From: Erythrobacter sp.
GTDB lineage: Bacteria; Pseudomonadota; Alphaproteobacteria; Sphingomonadales; Sphingomonadaceae
Assembly (NCBI GenBank): GCA_002695185.1
Contig: NZOF01000117.1
Location: 1-35,714 of the forward strand
Reading direction: 5' to 3'
Length of the DNA: 35,714 bases
Part shown: positions 9,351 to 17,688 of the stretch, in pieces
How positions within the stretch are numbered: position 1 is the stretch's first letter
Layout of the letters: each line of letters begins with the position of its first letter
Position numbers and translations under genes: made by a program
Notes under the pieces: model-generated
The model's input: the letters and a program-made list of their open reading frames with translations, nothing else
Told to the model about the DNA's origin: nothing
The model's database searches: none

Positions 9351-11336
9351 GTGAATGAGGGTCTCAGCCGAAGGCAGTCGCTCGGTGCTCTTGCCGCGAG
9401 TAGCAGCGTCGGGCTGGTGACCGGCAAGGCTTCCGCAATGGAAGCCGGCGCATGCCATCTCGCACATCGAAATCAGCTTCTCGGCAGTATGCAAAAGCAA
9501 GAGGCAATATTACTTTTAGAGGAAGGCCGTGAAGGCATTCTTCGTTGGCACTCTGGCGACTTTACCGAAGCGGTTAAAGTCGACTTACGGCAAGCGATCC
9601 ATGTTCCCTCGCCCGATGACCCTACCGGTAAGCGAGGTGTGTGGAAGCGGGCCGTGAATGGTGGGATTCAGATAACTTGGTTCGGTGCTAAGTTCGATTT
9701 GGAGCGATCTGACTCGATTGCCAACGCGACAGACGACAGCGAAGCTTGGGAAGCGGCGCTCGCGTATTTGGAGTTTACTGGAGGGGGTACGCTGCACCTT
9801 CCGCATGGTGCCTCCAAGGTGACGCGCGAAATAGCTATCCCTTATAACGGTGTTCACATCGTAGGTACCGGTACGCGGAAGGTCTATCCCGGTAGATTCA
9901 GGCCTGGGAAAAAATGTCCCTCCACGCTTGTGCCAGTGCACAGTGGCCGCTCCGCAATTCGCTTTCTTGCCGGACACAGCGGTGATGGCGCTTTCTGCGC
10001 CGAAAACTTCAATCTAGCTGCGCTCGAAGAAGGAGAGCAGCCAGAATGTGCCTTTGGATGGGAGGTGCAGGACGCATTTTTTTATGGCTACACCTTCAGC
10101 AGGCTTGGTGTCCACGGCTTCATATCGGCATTCGATAGTTACAAAGGCAAAGGCAAAGAATATGCCGTAGGTGGGGTGTTAATCGACAACTGTGTGATCA
10201 ACCGAAATCGGTGGATTGTACGAAGCATGAATAAGACGCAATTCAACGCGTTCCGCTTCACTAATAACAAGGCAGGGCAAAATGGATACCTTCCGGGCCA
10301 AGGAGGTATAGCGATCTCAGGACAAGACGTTGCCATCGAGAATAATATTTTAGAAGCAACGCGTGATCCAGTTTTCGTCTTCGGTGGCCACCGGGACGTT
10401 TCAGTAAGGGGAAACTACTTCGAGGCTAATGTTGGGAAGGCATGCGTCCATTTGCGAGACATAGTGGGCCCTTATTCAGTTGGTCCAAACAATTATAGTG
10501 TGCTGAACTACGATAATATCGCACACAAGGTTCTTTTGAGCTTCTGTGGTATGGGCGCTTGCATCGACCCTTGCTGGCCTAATGTTACACATAAAGTCAT
10601 GCCGGCTATGACTGGAGGGGATGAAGCTAGCACCCTGAAAAATTCAGTTGATACGGCGATTTACGGCTTTTGCCGTTTGGATAGGCCTGACGGCTTGATT
10701 TGGTCGGCTCGCCCCTCACTTCTCGCTTCCGCATCGGCGGTGACCAAGCCCGAAGGGGAGTTGGTGCGTGCAACGAGCCCGCAGACAGGCATCGCTATGC
10801 CCGTACAGAGATTTTCTACTTCCGATCGCACTTTTATCGAAAAGCGCGCGACATTGGCTGGTGAAAAGGGCGACTGGGTCGTAACTTCTTGGTTATTTAA
10901 TCGCCTTCCCGACAAGGGCCCGCCTGGGGATCCTTATATTAGTATGCGAGTGGACGGCGCGACATCTAACGGCTCACGTGACTATGTTACTTTTGGTTAT
11001 TCCAGGGCATGGCGTGACGGCGAATGGTGCCTCATTACCTTGGCTATTCGTCTGGAGGCGCCCATGTCATGGATGCAGCTGTTGTTTCATCCACATGGAG
11101 TCGAGGCCGCGGCTGGACGCACTACCCATCATTCAGACCCTACGGTCTACACAATCGCGGATGTCAACGATATCAGGCCTTATTTTGACACTCGACAGGC
11201 CTGTACAGTGATCGCTCCGCCAAGTACCGGCAATTGGTTTGTAGGCGATGCCCTGCATAATGCTGCGCCTGAAAAAGGGGCAACGAGTTTCATTTGTACG
11301 AAGGCAGGGTTTCCAGGAACGTGGGTCAGAGCATAG
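9351..11336 (+). CDS. Tat-exported right-handed beta-helix protein, putative polysaccharide lyase/hydrolase
   Basis: 661 residues from a GTG start with GAGGA seven bases upstream. Seen: a twin-arginine-like signal (SRRQSLGALAASSS) ending near TGKASA. A pectate-lyase-like opening follows: WFGAKFD, DDSEAWEAALAYL, GGGTLHLPHG. A parallel beta-helix section has repeated N-x-F/I-x-x-N rungs such as VLIDNCVINRN, FTNNKAG, IENNILEAT and VRGNYFEAN. The C-terminal 200 residues look like a separate beta-sandwich and end with GNWFVGDALHN and KAGFPGTWVRA, a tail resembling those of phage tailspikes. Such enzymes cut the locus's own polymer in alginate, gellan and cellulose-like systems, so a role in chain release or length control is inferred. 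No catalytic residue can be assigned by eye. Confidence 0.75.
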   Translation: MNEGLSRRQSLGALAASSSVGLVTGKASAMEAGACHLAHRNQLLGSMQKQEAILLLEEGREGILRWHSGDFTEAVKVDLRQAIHVPSPDDPTGKRGVWKRAVNGGIQITWFGAKFDLERSDSIANATDDSEAWEAALAYLEFTGGGTLHLPHGASKVTREIAIPYNGVHIVGTGTRKVYPGRFRPGKKCPSTLVPVHSGRSAIRFLAGHSGDGAFCAENFNLAALEEGEQPECAFGWEVQDAFFYGYTFSRLGVHGFISAFDSYKGKGKEYAVGGVLIDNCVINRNRWIVRSMNKTQFNAFRFTNNKAGQNGYLPGQGGIAISGQDVAIENNILEATRDPVFVFGGHRDVSVRGNYFEANVGKACVHLRDIVGPYSVGPNNYSVLNYDNIAHKVLLSFCGMGACIDPCWPNVTHKVMPAMTGGDEASTLKNSVDTAIYGFCRLDRPDGLIWSARPSLLASASAVTKPEGELVRATSPQTGIAMPVQRFSTSDRTFIEKRATLAGEKGDWVVTSWLFNRLPDKGPPGDPYISMRVDGATSNGSRDYVTFGYSRAWRDGEWCLITLAIRLEAPMSWMQLLFHPHGVEAAAGRTTHHSDPTVYTIADVNDIRPYFDTRQACTVIAPPSTGNWFVGDALHNAAPEKGATSFICTKAGFPGTWVRA

Positions 11337-11452
11337 ATATCTGGGAAGAAAATTATAAATTGCCTATTTGAAACGGCATGAATTTGTCAATCCGGTGTTC
11401 TTTGAAGATTAGAATCTTGGTGCCTTAGGTCTCAAAAGGTTATTGAAATATC
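11337..11452 (+). promoter_or_regulatory. Leader of the main sugar operon
   Basis: An AT-rich spacer of 116 bases ahead of the long plus-strand operon. It contains the palindrome AAGATT-AG-AATCTT (11405-11418), 35 bases before the ATG, and a TTGTCA at 11384-11389 that could be a -35 element, although no good -10 stands at the right distance. No terminator for the preceding gene was recognised. Confidence 0.3.
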
Positions 11453-12739
11453 ATGGACGTCTCTTTTCCAAGAAATTTTATATTTTTAAGGAGAGGGTAT
11501 CAAGCCAGTTTAGTATCCGCATCCATTATAGTTCAAACTATAATATTAATTTATCTTCCTATCGCGCAGCCATCAAATTTGGAAATTACTGCTTTCACGG
11601 GACTAGGTTGCTTGCTTGCTTCTTTGTCGGGGACGGTACTTATAAAAAGCTTGGGGCGTTATCCAGGTGTCGAAGAATCATCCTACACCTTTCCAAGCCT
11701 GGCTGTATGTTACGGAATTCTATTGCTCATCTTGTTGATGATGCGCCTGCCTTACAGCCGGCTTCTCATCGCTAGTACTTTTGCAATAAACCTTATTTTA
11801 CTTTCCGTTCTTTACGCCGTTCTGCGGAAATCTGCGAAACTGTGTATCGGCGTAGTGCCTGAAGGTTATTTTCAGGACTTAACCGCCATACCCAATGTCA
11901 AATGGCGTGTCTTGCAAAGTCCTGAGGTCGATTGTCACGGAATCGATGCTATAAGTGTTGATCTGTCAGGCAATTTATCGAGCGAATGGGAGCGCCGTTT
12001 GGCCGCGTTTGCTCTTGAGGGCGTACCTGTCTATGATTTGAAGCATCTCAGGGAGTCAATTACTGGCAAAGTGCAAATTAAGCATTTGTCGGAGAACAGT
12101 CTGGGCACCCTTAGTCCGCTGTATGCGTGGATGACAGTGAAGCACGTAACCGACTGGGTGCTGGCTCTCGTAGCTATCGTGCTGCTTTGCCCGCTCTTGG
12201 CCGTTTTGGCGCTCCTCATCAGGCTTACCTCTCCTGGGCCCGCAATCTTCCGTCAAACGCGGGTGGGATATCGCGGTAAGCCGTTCGAGGTTTTCAAGTT
12301 GCGGACCATGACGACTACGCCTCGTTCAGATACCATGCGGCCTGAATCATCTGACCGCTTGGAGGCTGCCGTTACGAAGGACAATGACGTGCGGATCACG
12401 CCAGTTGGACGTTTCCTACGTCAAACCCGTCTTGATGAGTTGCCCCAGTTACTCAACGTTCTGAAAGGCGAAATGTCGTGGATCGGACCGCGCCCCGAAG
12501 CGCTTGTCCTTTCTCAATGGTATGAGCGGGAGATTCCGTTCTATCCCTATCGACACATAGTGCGGCCGGGTATTACCGGTTGGGCGCAAGTCCACCAAGG
12601 TCATGTCGCAAACGTGGAGGATGTGACTGAAAAACTTCATTTCGATTTCTATTATATCAAGCATTACTCATTCTGGATCGATCTTATTGTTGTCGGGCGG
12701 ACGATCAAGACGATGCTTACTGGCTTCGGTGCACGCTGA
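11453..12739 (+). CDS. Polyprenyl-phosphate sugar-1-phosphate transferase (initiating enzyme)
   Basis: Integral membrane enzyme that transfers a sugar-1-phosphate from a nucleotide sugar to undecaprenyl phosphate, the first step of repeat-unit assembly. 428 residues, the usual length of the WcaJ/WbaP class. Seen: four N-terminal hydrophobic spans (to about residue 125), a soluble middle domain, a fifth hydrophobic segment (about 226-250), then the catalytic domain with RQTRVGYRGKPFEVFKLRTM, LRQTRLDELPQLLNVLKG, SWIGPRPE and RPGITGWAQV. All hallmark motifs of the bacterial sugar transferase family are intact. The donor cannot be predicted. The start is the ATG at 11453; AAAAGG about 13 bases upstream is a weak ribosome site. 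It heads the plus-strand operon. Confidence 0.93.
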   Translation: MDVSFPRNFIFLRRGYQASLVSASIIVQTIILIYLPIAQPSNLEITAFTGLGCLLASLSGTVLIKSLGRYPGVEESSYTFPSLAVCYGILLLILLMMRLPYSRLLIASTFAINLILLSVLYAVLRKSAKLCIGVVPEGYFQDLTAIPNVKWRVLQSPEVDCHGIDAISVDLSGNLSSEWERRLAAFALEGVPVYDLKHLRESITGKVQIKHLSENSLGTLSPLYAWMTVKHVTDWVLALVAIVLLCPLLAVLALLIRLTSPGPAIFRQTRVGYRGKPFEVFKLRTMTTTPRSDTMRPESSDRLEAAVTKDNDVRITPVGRFLRQTRLDELPQLLNVLKGEMSWIGPRPEALVLSQWYEREIPFYPYRHIVRPGITGWAQVHQGHVANVEDVTEKLHFDFYYIKHYSFWIDLIVVGRTIKTMLTGFGAR

Positions 12740-12785
12740 TGCTGTGGAAGGCAGAGTTGCCAGATTTCCGAACACTTCTGTTTTG

Positions 12786-14057
12786 ATGACGCGTTCAACC
12801 TTGCAAGCGGTTGCTCCTGTTCTCAACGTCGTGATGAGAGCAGGAACGCTCGGCACACGTTTCGTGCTCGTCTTCATTTTGGCAAAGTTTTTGGACGCCG
12901 CTGAGCTCGGCATCTATGGTCTTTTCTCTGCGGCAATCGGATACGCGTTGCTCGGTTTCGGGCTGGACCTTTACGTCTACACGACGCGAGAAATCGTGCG
13001 CGTCGATCGGGCAACGCAAGGTCACATGCTCAAGAGTCAAGCAGCTCTAGTGGGTCTCATCTATGTAGTCTTGTCACCCGCACTGTTGTGGCTTCTTCCG
13101 CAGGCTGGCCTTCCGAGAGCCCTTGTCTGGTGGTTTCTTCCGATCTTGGTTCTGGAGCACCTCAACCAAGAAATTTTTCGCCTGCTGATCATCTTTTCAA
13201 AACAGATTACTGCAAGCGCACTTCTGTTTGTCCGCCAAGGCAGTTGGGCAATCGCGGTTGCTGCTGTCATGGCATTTAGCGAAGAGGCCCGTAATCTCAA
13301 TTTCGTGATGGCGGCTTGGGCTACTGCAGGAATGCTTGCTTCTCTAATCGGACTGTGGACCTTACGCAAAATGCGCCTCGGAGGTTGGCGCAAGTCTGTT
13401 GATTGGTCATGGATTAGGAAAGGTATCCGGGTCAGCGGAGTTTTCCTTATCGCCACGTTGTCCGTGCGGGCAATTCAAACCATTGATCGCTTCTGGCTAC
13501 AAGATCTCGCAAGTATCCAAGTGGTCGGAGCTTATGTTTTGTTTTTTGGAGTTGCCAGTGCGCTAAGTGTGTTCCTCGACGCTGCGGTTTTTTCTTTTCG
13601 CTACCCTGAGCTAATCGTTCTTGGTAGCGAACAGAAGTTCGACGAGCTGCACCGTAAAGTTTGCCAAATGGCGGCTCAAGCAATTGGAGCCAGCGCACTT
13701 TTCGTAGTCTCGAGCGCTCTCATAATTCCTGTCCTCCTCGGTTGGATCGGACGTGAAATCTATGTTGCGCAAATTGACCTATATTATTGGGTTCTGGCAG
13801 CGGCCATCGCTTACTCGCTAGCCATGGTGCCCCATTATGCGCTCTACGCCATGCGGCGCGACAGGCCTATCATTGTCAGTCACGTGGTTGGATTGGTGGT
13901 TTTTATCATTGCGACGCTAGCCTTGACCCACGTTTCTCGTCCATATGCAGTGCCGATGGGTGTGTTGCTCGGTATGTTAGTGGTGCTCATCTGGAAGAGT
14001 CTTGCATACCTCAAAATTTTGTTCGGTGCCCGCCAGCACCGTTTCAACTCTCAATGA
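12786..14057 (+). CDS. Wzx-type oligosaccharide flippase
   Basis: Putative lipid-linked repeat-unit flippase of the MOP superfamily. 423 residues with about 12 hydrophobic segments and no soluble domain; the N-terminal RAGTLGTRFVLVFILAKFL followed by ELGIYGLFSA is the typical Wzx opening (polar first helix, then G-x-Y-G/F). It sits directly after the initiating transferase and before the pseudaminate block, where a Wzx is expected. Start choice: the ATG at 12786 removes a basic, soluble-looking leader; the frame is open back to 12687, inside the upstream gene, and a GTG at 12744 is another option. No good Shine-Dalgarno resolves this. Confidence 0.85.
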   Translation: MTRSTLQAVAPVLNVVMRAGTLGTRFVLVFILAKFLDAAELGIYGLFSAAIGYALLGFGLDLYVYTTREIVRVDRATQGHMLKSQAALVGLIYVVLSPALLWLLPQAGLPRALVWWFLPILVLEHLNQEIFRLLIIFSKQITASALLFVRQGSWAIAVAAVMAFSEEARNLNFVMAAWATAGMLASLIGLWTLRKMRLGGWRKSVDWSWIRKGIRVSGVFLIATLSVRAIQTIDRFWLQDLASIQVVGAYVLFFGVASALSVFLDAAVFSFRYPELIVLGSEQKFDELHRKVCQMAAQAIGASALFVVSSALIIPVLLGWIGREIYVAQIDLYYWVLAAAIAYSLAMVPHYALYAMRRDRPIIVSHVVGLVVFIIATLALTHVSRPYAVPMGVLLGMLVVLIWKSLAYLKILFGARQHRFNSQ

Positions 14058-14073
14058 AAGCGGTTGGAATTCG

Positions 14074-15237
14074 ATGGTCATTCGATACGGTCAACAAGAT
14101 ATCAATCAAGACGACGTAGATGCAGTCGTAAGCGTTTTGCGTTCCGTCAACCTGACCCAAGGGCCTGCGATCGAACGGTTTGAAGAAGGCGTCAGGCTAG
14201 CGGTCAATGCGCGACATGCCGTAGCGGTAAACAGTGCTACTTCAGCGCTGCACATTGCTTGCATGGCCCTCGATCTCGGTCCTGGTGACTGGCTTTGGAC
14301 TACACCAAACACTTTCGTAGCGTCGGCCAATTGCGCCCTATACTGCGGTGCAAGCGTCGATTTCGTGGATATCGATCCGCAAACTTACAATCTTTCACCC
14401 GATGCGCTTGAAGCTAAGCTGATCGAGGCGGAGAAGGCAGGCCGACTGCCGAAAATTGTAGTCCCGGTGCATCTGGCAGGCCAACCCTGCGACATGGCAG
14501 CTATTCATGCTTTGGGAGCCAAGTATGGCTTCCGGATAATTGAGGATGCCTCCCATGCCATCGGCGGATCCTACAGAAACGAGCCGATTGGAAATTGCCG
14601 TTACAGTGACATCACCGTCTTCAGCTTTCATCCGGTAAAAATCATCACGACAGCTGAAGGCGGCATGGCAGTGACCAATGATGACGATCTGGCCACACGC
14701 CTAAGCTTGTTGCGAAGCCATGGCATCACCCGGGAGCCGGACTTGATGACGGGACCGATGGATGGTCCCTGGTATTATCAGCAGGTGGCGTTGGGGTACA
14801 ACTATCGCATGACTGATCTGCAAGCCGCGTTGGGTGTCAGCCAGCTCTCGCGGCTCGGCGAGTTTGTTGCACGGCGGCATGAAATCGCAGCTCGCTACAA
14901 TGACCTGCTTGCGGACTTGCCAATTACCTTGCCTTGGCAGAGTCCAGAATCCTATTCAGCCTTTCACCTGTACGTCATACGTCTTCAACTGGATACGATT
15001 GGTACCGGCCATCGTCAGGTTTTCGAGTATTTACGCGATCGGGAGATTCTTGTTAATTTGCATTACATCCCCGTGCACACACAGCCTTACTATCGGCAGT
15101 TCGGTTTCAAGAACGGAGATTATCCCGAGGCCGAACAATACTATCGCGAGGCAATTAGCATCCCTATGCATCCTCTGCTAAGTATTGAGGATCAGGATCG
15201 TGTTGTGGGGGCACTGCGCGAAGCCTTGGCTGCATGA
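14074..15237 (+). CDS. pseC: UDP-4-amino-4,6-dideoxy-N-acetyl-beta-L-altrosamine transaminase
   Basis: PLP-dependent aminotransferase of the DegT/DnrJ/EryC1 family that aminates C4 of the 4-keto-6-deoxy intermediate in pseudaminic acid synthesis. 387 residues. Seen: NSATSALHIA near 53 (phosphate-binding), EDASHAIGG near 157-165 with the cofactor Asp, and SFHPVKIITTAEGGM with the Schiff-base Lys at residue 189. HPVK-x-I-T-T-x-E-G-G is characteristic of the PseC branch rather than of other sugar aminotransferases. The start at 14074 (MVIRYG) matches the family N-terminus; upstream in-frame codons lie inside the wzx 3' end. The next gene overlaps its stop by four bases (ATGA), implying translational coupling. 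Confidence 0.92.
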   Translation: MVIRYGQQDINQDDVDAVVSVLRSVNLTQGPAIERFEEGVRLAVNARHAVAVNSATSALHIACMALDLGPGDWLWTTPNTFVASANCALYCGASVDFVDIDPQTYNLSPDALEAKLIEAEKAGRLPKIVVPVHLAGQPCDMAAIHALGAKYGFRIIEDASHAIGGSYRNEPIGNCRYSDITVFSFHPVKIITTAEGGMAVTNDDDLATRLSLLRSHGITREPDLMTGPMDGPWYYQQVALGYNYRMTDLQAALGVSQLSRLGEFVARRHEIAARYNDLLADLPITLPWQSPESYSAFHLYVIRLQLDTIGTGHRQVFEYLRDREILVNLHYIPVHTQPYYRQFGFKNGDYPEAEQYYREAISIPMHPLLSIEDQDRVVGALREALAA

Positions 15238-15941
15238 GGATTGCGGTCATCCCTGCAAGGGGCGGAAGTAAACGAATTCCCCGCAAGAACATTCGTTTTT
15301 TTCACGGAAAGCCGATCATCGCCTGGTCGATTGACACAGCAATGGCGAGCGGCTGTTTCGACCGCGTGATAGTGAGTACCGATGACGCCGAGATCGCAGA
15401 GGTCGCTCGCGCGGAAGGCGCGGAGACTCCCTTCGTCCGGCCGCCGGAACTTTCTGATGACCAATGCGGAACCGTTCCGGTGATAGCCCACGCGGTGCAG
15501 TGGCTTGAAGCACGAGGAAGGGCGCCTCAAGAAGTCTGCTGCATTTATGCAACCGCGCCGTTTCTCAAGGAAGAAGATCTGCAACGCGGTTTCACCGCTC
15601 TCCAGGCGTCGGCCGCAGACTATGCCTTCTCGGTAACAAGCTACGCCTTTCCGATCCAGCGCGCATTGCGTCTAGAGCCTGATCAACGCGTAACGATGTT
15701 CCAGCCCGAATACGAGCAGACGCGGTCCCAGGATCTGGTGGAGGCATGGCATGACGCCGGACAATTTTATTGGGGAAGAGCTGGATCCTGGCAGCAGAAC
15801 CTACCGCTTTTCGGGCCCAATAGTGCACCTGTGATTTTGCCACGTCATCGTGTGCAAGATATCGATACCTTGGAAGATTGGGAGCGCGCTGAGTTGATGT
15901 TTGAAGTCTTGAGCCGAAGCGAAACAGCAACTTCCGTATGA
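15234..15941 (+). CDS. pseF: Pseudaminic acid cytidylyltransferase
   Basis: Activates pseudaminic acid with CTP to the CMP-sugar used by glycosyltransferases. 235 residues, the usual size. Seen: IAVIPARGGSKRIPRKNIR at the N-terminus (CTP-binding loop of the CMP-sialate synthetase family), then IVSTDD, and VQDIDTLEDW near the C-terminus. The short form without a phosphatase domain and its position between pseC and pseG favour PseF over NeuA. It overlaps pseC by four bases and pseG by four bases, so the three are almost certainly co-translated. Confidence 0.92.
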   Translation: MRIAVIPARGGSKRIPRKNIRFFHGKPIIAWSIDTAMASGCFDRVIVSTDDAEIAEVARAEGAETPFVRPPELSDDQCGTVPVIAHAVQWLEARGRAPQEVCCIYATAPFLKEEDLQRGFTALQASAADYAFSVTSYAFPIQRALRLEPDQRVTMFQPEYEQTRSQDLVEAWHDAGQFYWGRAGSWQQNLPLFGPNSAPVILPRHRVQDIDTLEDWERAELMFEVLSRSETATSV

Positions 15942-17050
15942 TAGACACGGCTTCTACTCCTCCATTGATAGCCTTTCGAACTGACGCCTCGCTCGAGATT
16001 GGCACCGGTCATGTCATGCGCTGTCTGACGCTGGCAGATCGGTTGCGCGAGTGCGGGGCGAGGACGCTTTTCATCTCCCGCAAACATTGCGGTCACCTGT
16101 TCGATCAGATTGTTGATCGCGGCCATGAAGTACGCGTTCTTCCGCCGCCGCCCAATTCGCGTACTACATTGGACGGCGATACAGCTCATGCTGCATGGCT
16201 GGGAGTTGAGTGGGGCGTCGATGCCGAGCAAACGCAGCAATCGCTCGCGGGCGAGCGGCCAGCTTGGTTGGTGGTCGATCACTATGCGATCGATTGCCGT
16301 TGGGAACGCGCCTTGCGCTCGGCTTGCGAGCGATTGATGGTTATGGACGATCTGGCCGATCGGCCTCACGACTGCGAGCTACTGCTTGATCCCACACTTG
16401 GAAGAACACACGGCGATTATGCGGATCACCTTGGCTCTGAAGTGCAGACATTTTTAGGTCCGCAGTATGCGTTGCTACGGCCCGAATTCGCCGCCAGTCG
16501 GGCGGAGAGTCTTGCACGGCGCAACGCGCCTGAACTTCGTCATGTGCTCATCACTATGGGCGGCGTCGACAAAGACAATGCGACAGGCCGTGTGCTCGAC
16601 GCAATCGAAGCCTCAGATTTGCCCTCGCAAATGAAGCTCACCGTGGTAATGGGGTCGCAAGCGCCTTGGTTCGCCAAAGTACAGGATTACGCCAGAAAAA
16701 TGCGTTTTGCCACACATGTGCGCGTCGGTGTCACCGATATGGCGCGCCTTATGACCAAAAGCGACTTGGCAATCGGTGCTGCGGGCGGAACTTCGTGGGA
16801 GCGATGCTGCCTGGGATTGCCGACGATTCAATATGTAGTCGCCGAGAATCAGTTAGTCATCGCGCGTCAGTTGGCTCAGATCGGTGCGGCCACTCTTGCC
16901 GACGACGAAACGATAAGAGAGGTGCTTTCTTCATTAGTCGCTCAAGATTGCTCGACCCAGTTGGCTGAACAGAGCGGTATTTCAAGTCGGGTTACCGACG
17001 GTTTGGGGGCCGAGCGGGTGGCGAACGAATTGTTGGGGCGATTGCAATGA
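15938..17050 (+). CDS. pseG: UDP-2,4-diacetamido-2,4,6-trideoxy-beta-L-altropyranose hydrolase
   Basis: Removes UDP from the altrose-configured intermediate to release the free sugar for PseI. 370 residues. Seen: FRTDASLEIGTGHVMRC near residues 13-29, with the catalytic His at 25, then VVDHYAID, MVMDDLADR, LLDPTLG and LITMGGVD. The C-terminal half has AIGAAGGTSWERCCLGLP, the UDP-binding G-G-x-T/S-x-x-E region shared with MurG-like GT-B folds. No fused acetyltransferase domain is present, which matters because no separate pseH is seen either. It overlaps pseF and the following formyltransferase by four bases each. Confidence 0.92.
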   Translation: MIDTASTPPLIAFRTDASLEIGTGHVMRCLTLADRLRECGARTLFISRKHCGHLFDQIVDRGHEVRVLPPPPNSRTTLDGDTAHAAWLGVEWGVDAEQTQQSLAGERPAWLVVDHYAIDCRWERALRSACERLMVMDDLADRPHDCELLLDPTLGRTHGDYADHLGSEVQTFLGPQYALLRPEFAASRAESLARRNAPELRHVLITMGGVDKDNATGRVLDAIEASDLPSQMKLTVVMGSQAPWFAKVQDYARKMRFATHVRVGVTDMARLMTKSDLAIGAAGGTSWERCCLGLPTIQYVVAENQLVIARQLAQIGAATLADDETIREVLSSLVAQDCSTQLAEQSGISSRVTDGLGAERVANELLGRLQ

Positions 17051-17688
17051 AGGTTACAGTTTTGTGCAGCGACGCTTCGCACCCGGTTAACGAATATCTC
17101 AGCCGCTGGAAGGCGAGTGTAGGTGAACGCAACGAAGTCGAGATAGTGCGGAGTAAAACTGATTGTGCTGGAGGCGACTTGCTGTTCCTTATCTCCTGCA
17201 GCGAGCTAATTAGGGAAGAAGACCGCGCCAAGTACAGAGTTTGCTTAATTTTACACGCAAGCGCTCTTCCCCAAGGGCGTGGTTGGAGTCCTCATATCTG
17301 GCAGCTTCTTAACGGTGCTGACGGCATCACGCTTTCGATGCTCGAAGCGGAAGATAAAGTTGATAGCGGACGGATCTGGAAACAGCTTTATTTTCCTGTT
17401 CCAAAACACGCTCTATGGGACGAAATTAACGATCTGTTATTTGAAGCTGAAATTGAACTCATGAACTTTGCTTTGGATAATTTCGATGCCGTGTTGCCTA
17501 TAGAGCAAGCGAAGGACGGCATTTCCTATTTGCCCCGCCGTACGCCAGAGGACAGCGAAGTAGACCCATCCAAAACAATCGCCGAGCAGTTTGATCTGAT
17601 ACGCGTCTGTGATCCTAATCGATTTCCCGCCTATTTTCGGTTTAGGGGGCATCGCTACCTAATACGGCTGGAGAAGCAAGATGACTGA
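17047..17688 (+). CDS. Formyltransferase-family protein inside the pseudaminate block
   Basis: 213 residues. It resembles sugar N-formyltransferases that use 10-formyltetrahydrofolate. Seen: ILHASALPQGRGWSPHIW (His at residue 70), EAEDKVDSGRIW (Asp at 106), and a C-terminal RVCDPNRFPAYFRFRGHRY, all characteristic of the formyl_trans_N family found in nonulosonate clusters. The residue two before the His is Ile rather than the Asn of methionyl-tRNA formyltransferase and ArnA. It overlaps pseG by four bases and pseI by eight, occupying the position where the N-acetyltransferase pseH would be expected. Inferred reaction: formylation of the C4 amine made by PseC, which becomes N7 of pseudaminic acid. 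An acetyl-type acceptor chemistry cannot be excluded. Confidence 0.85.
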   Translation: MKVTVLCSDASHPVNEYLSRWKASVGERNEVEIVRSKTDCAGGDLLFLISCSELIREEDRAKYRVCLILHASALPQGRGWSPHIWQLLNGADGITLSMLEAEDKVDSGRIWKQLYFPVPKHALWDEINDLLFEAEIELMNFALDNFDAVLPIEQAKDGISYLPRRTPEDSEVDPSKTIAEQFDLIRVCDPNRFPAYFRFRGHRYLIRLEKQDD

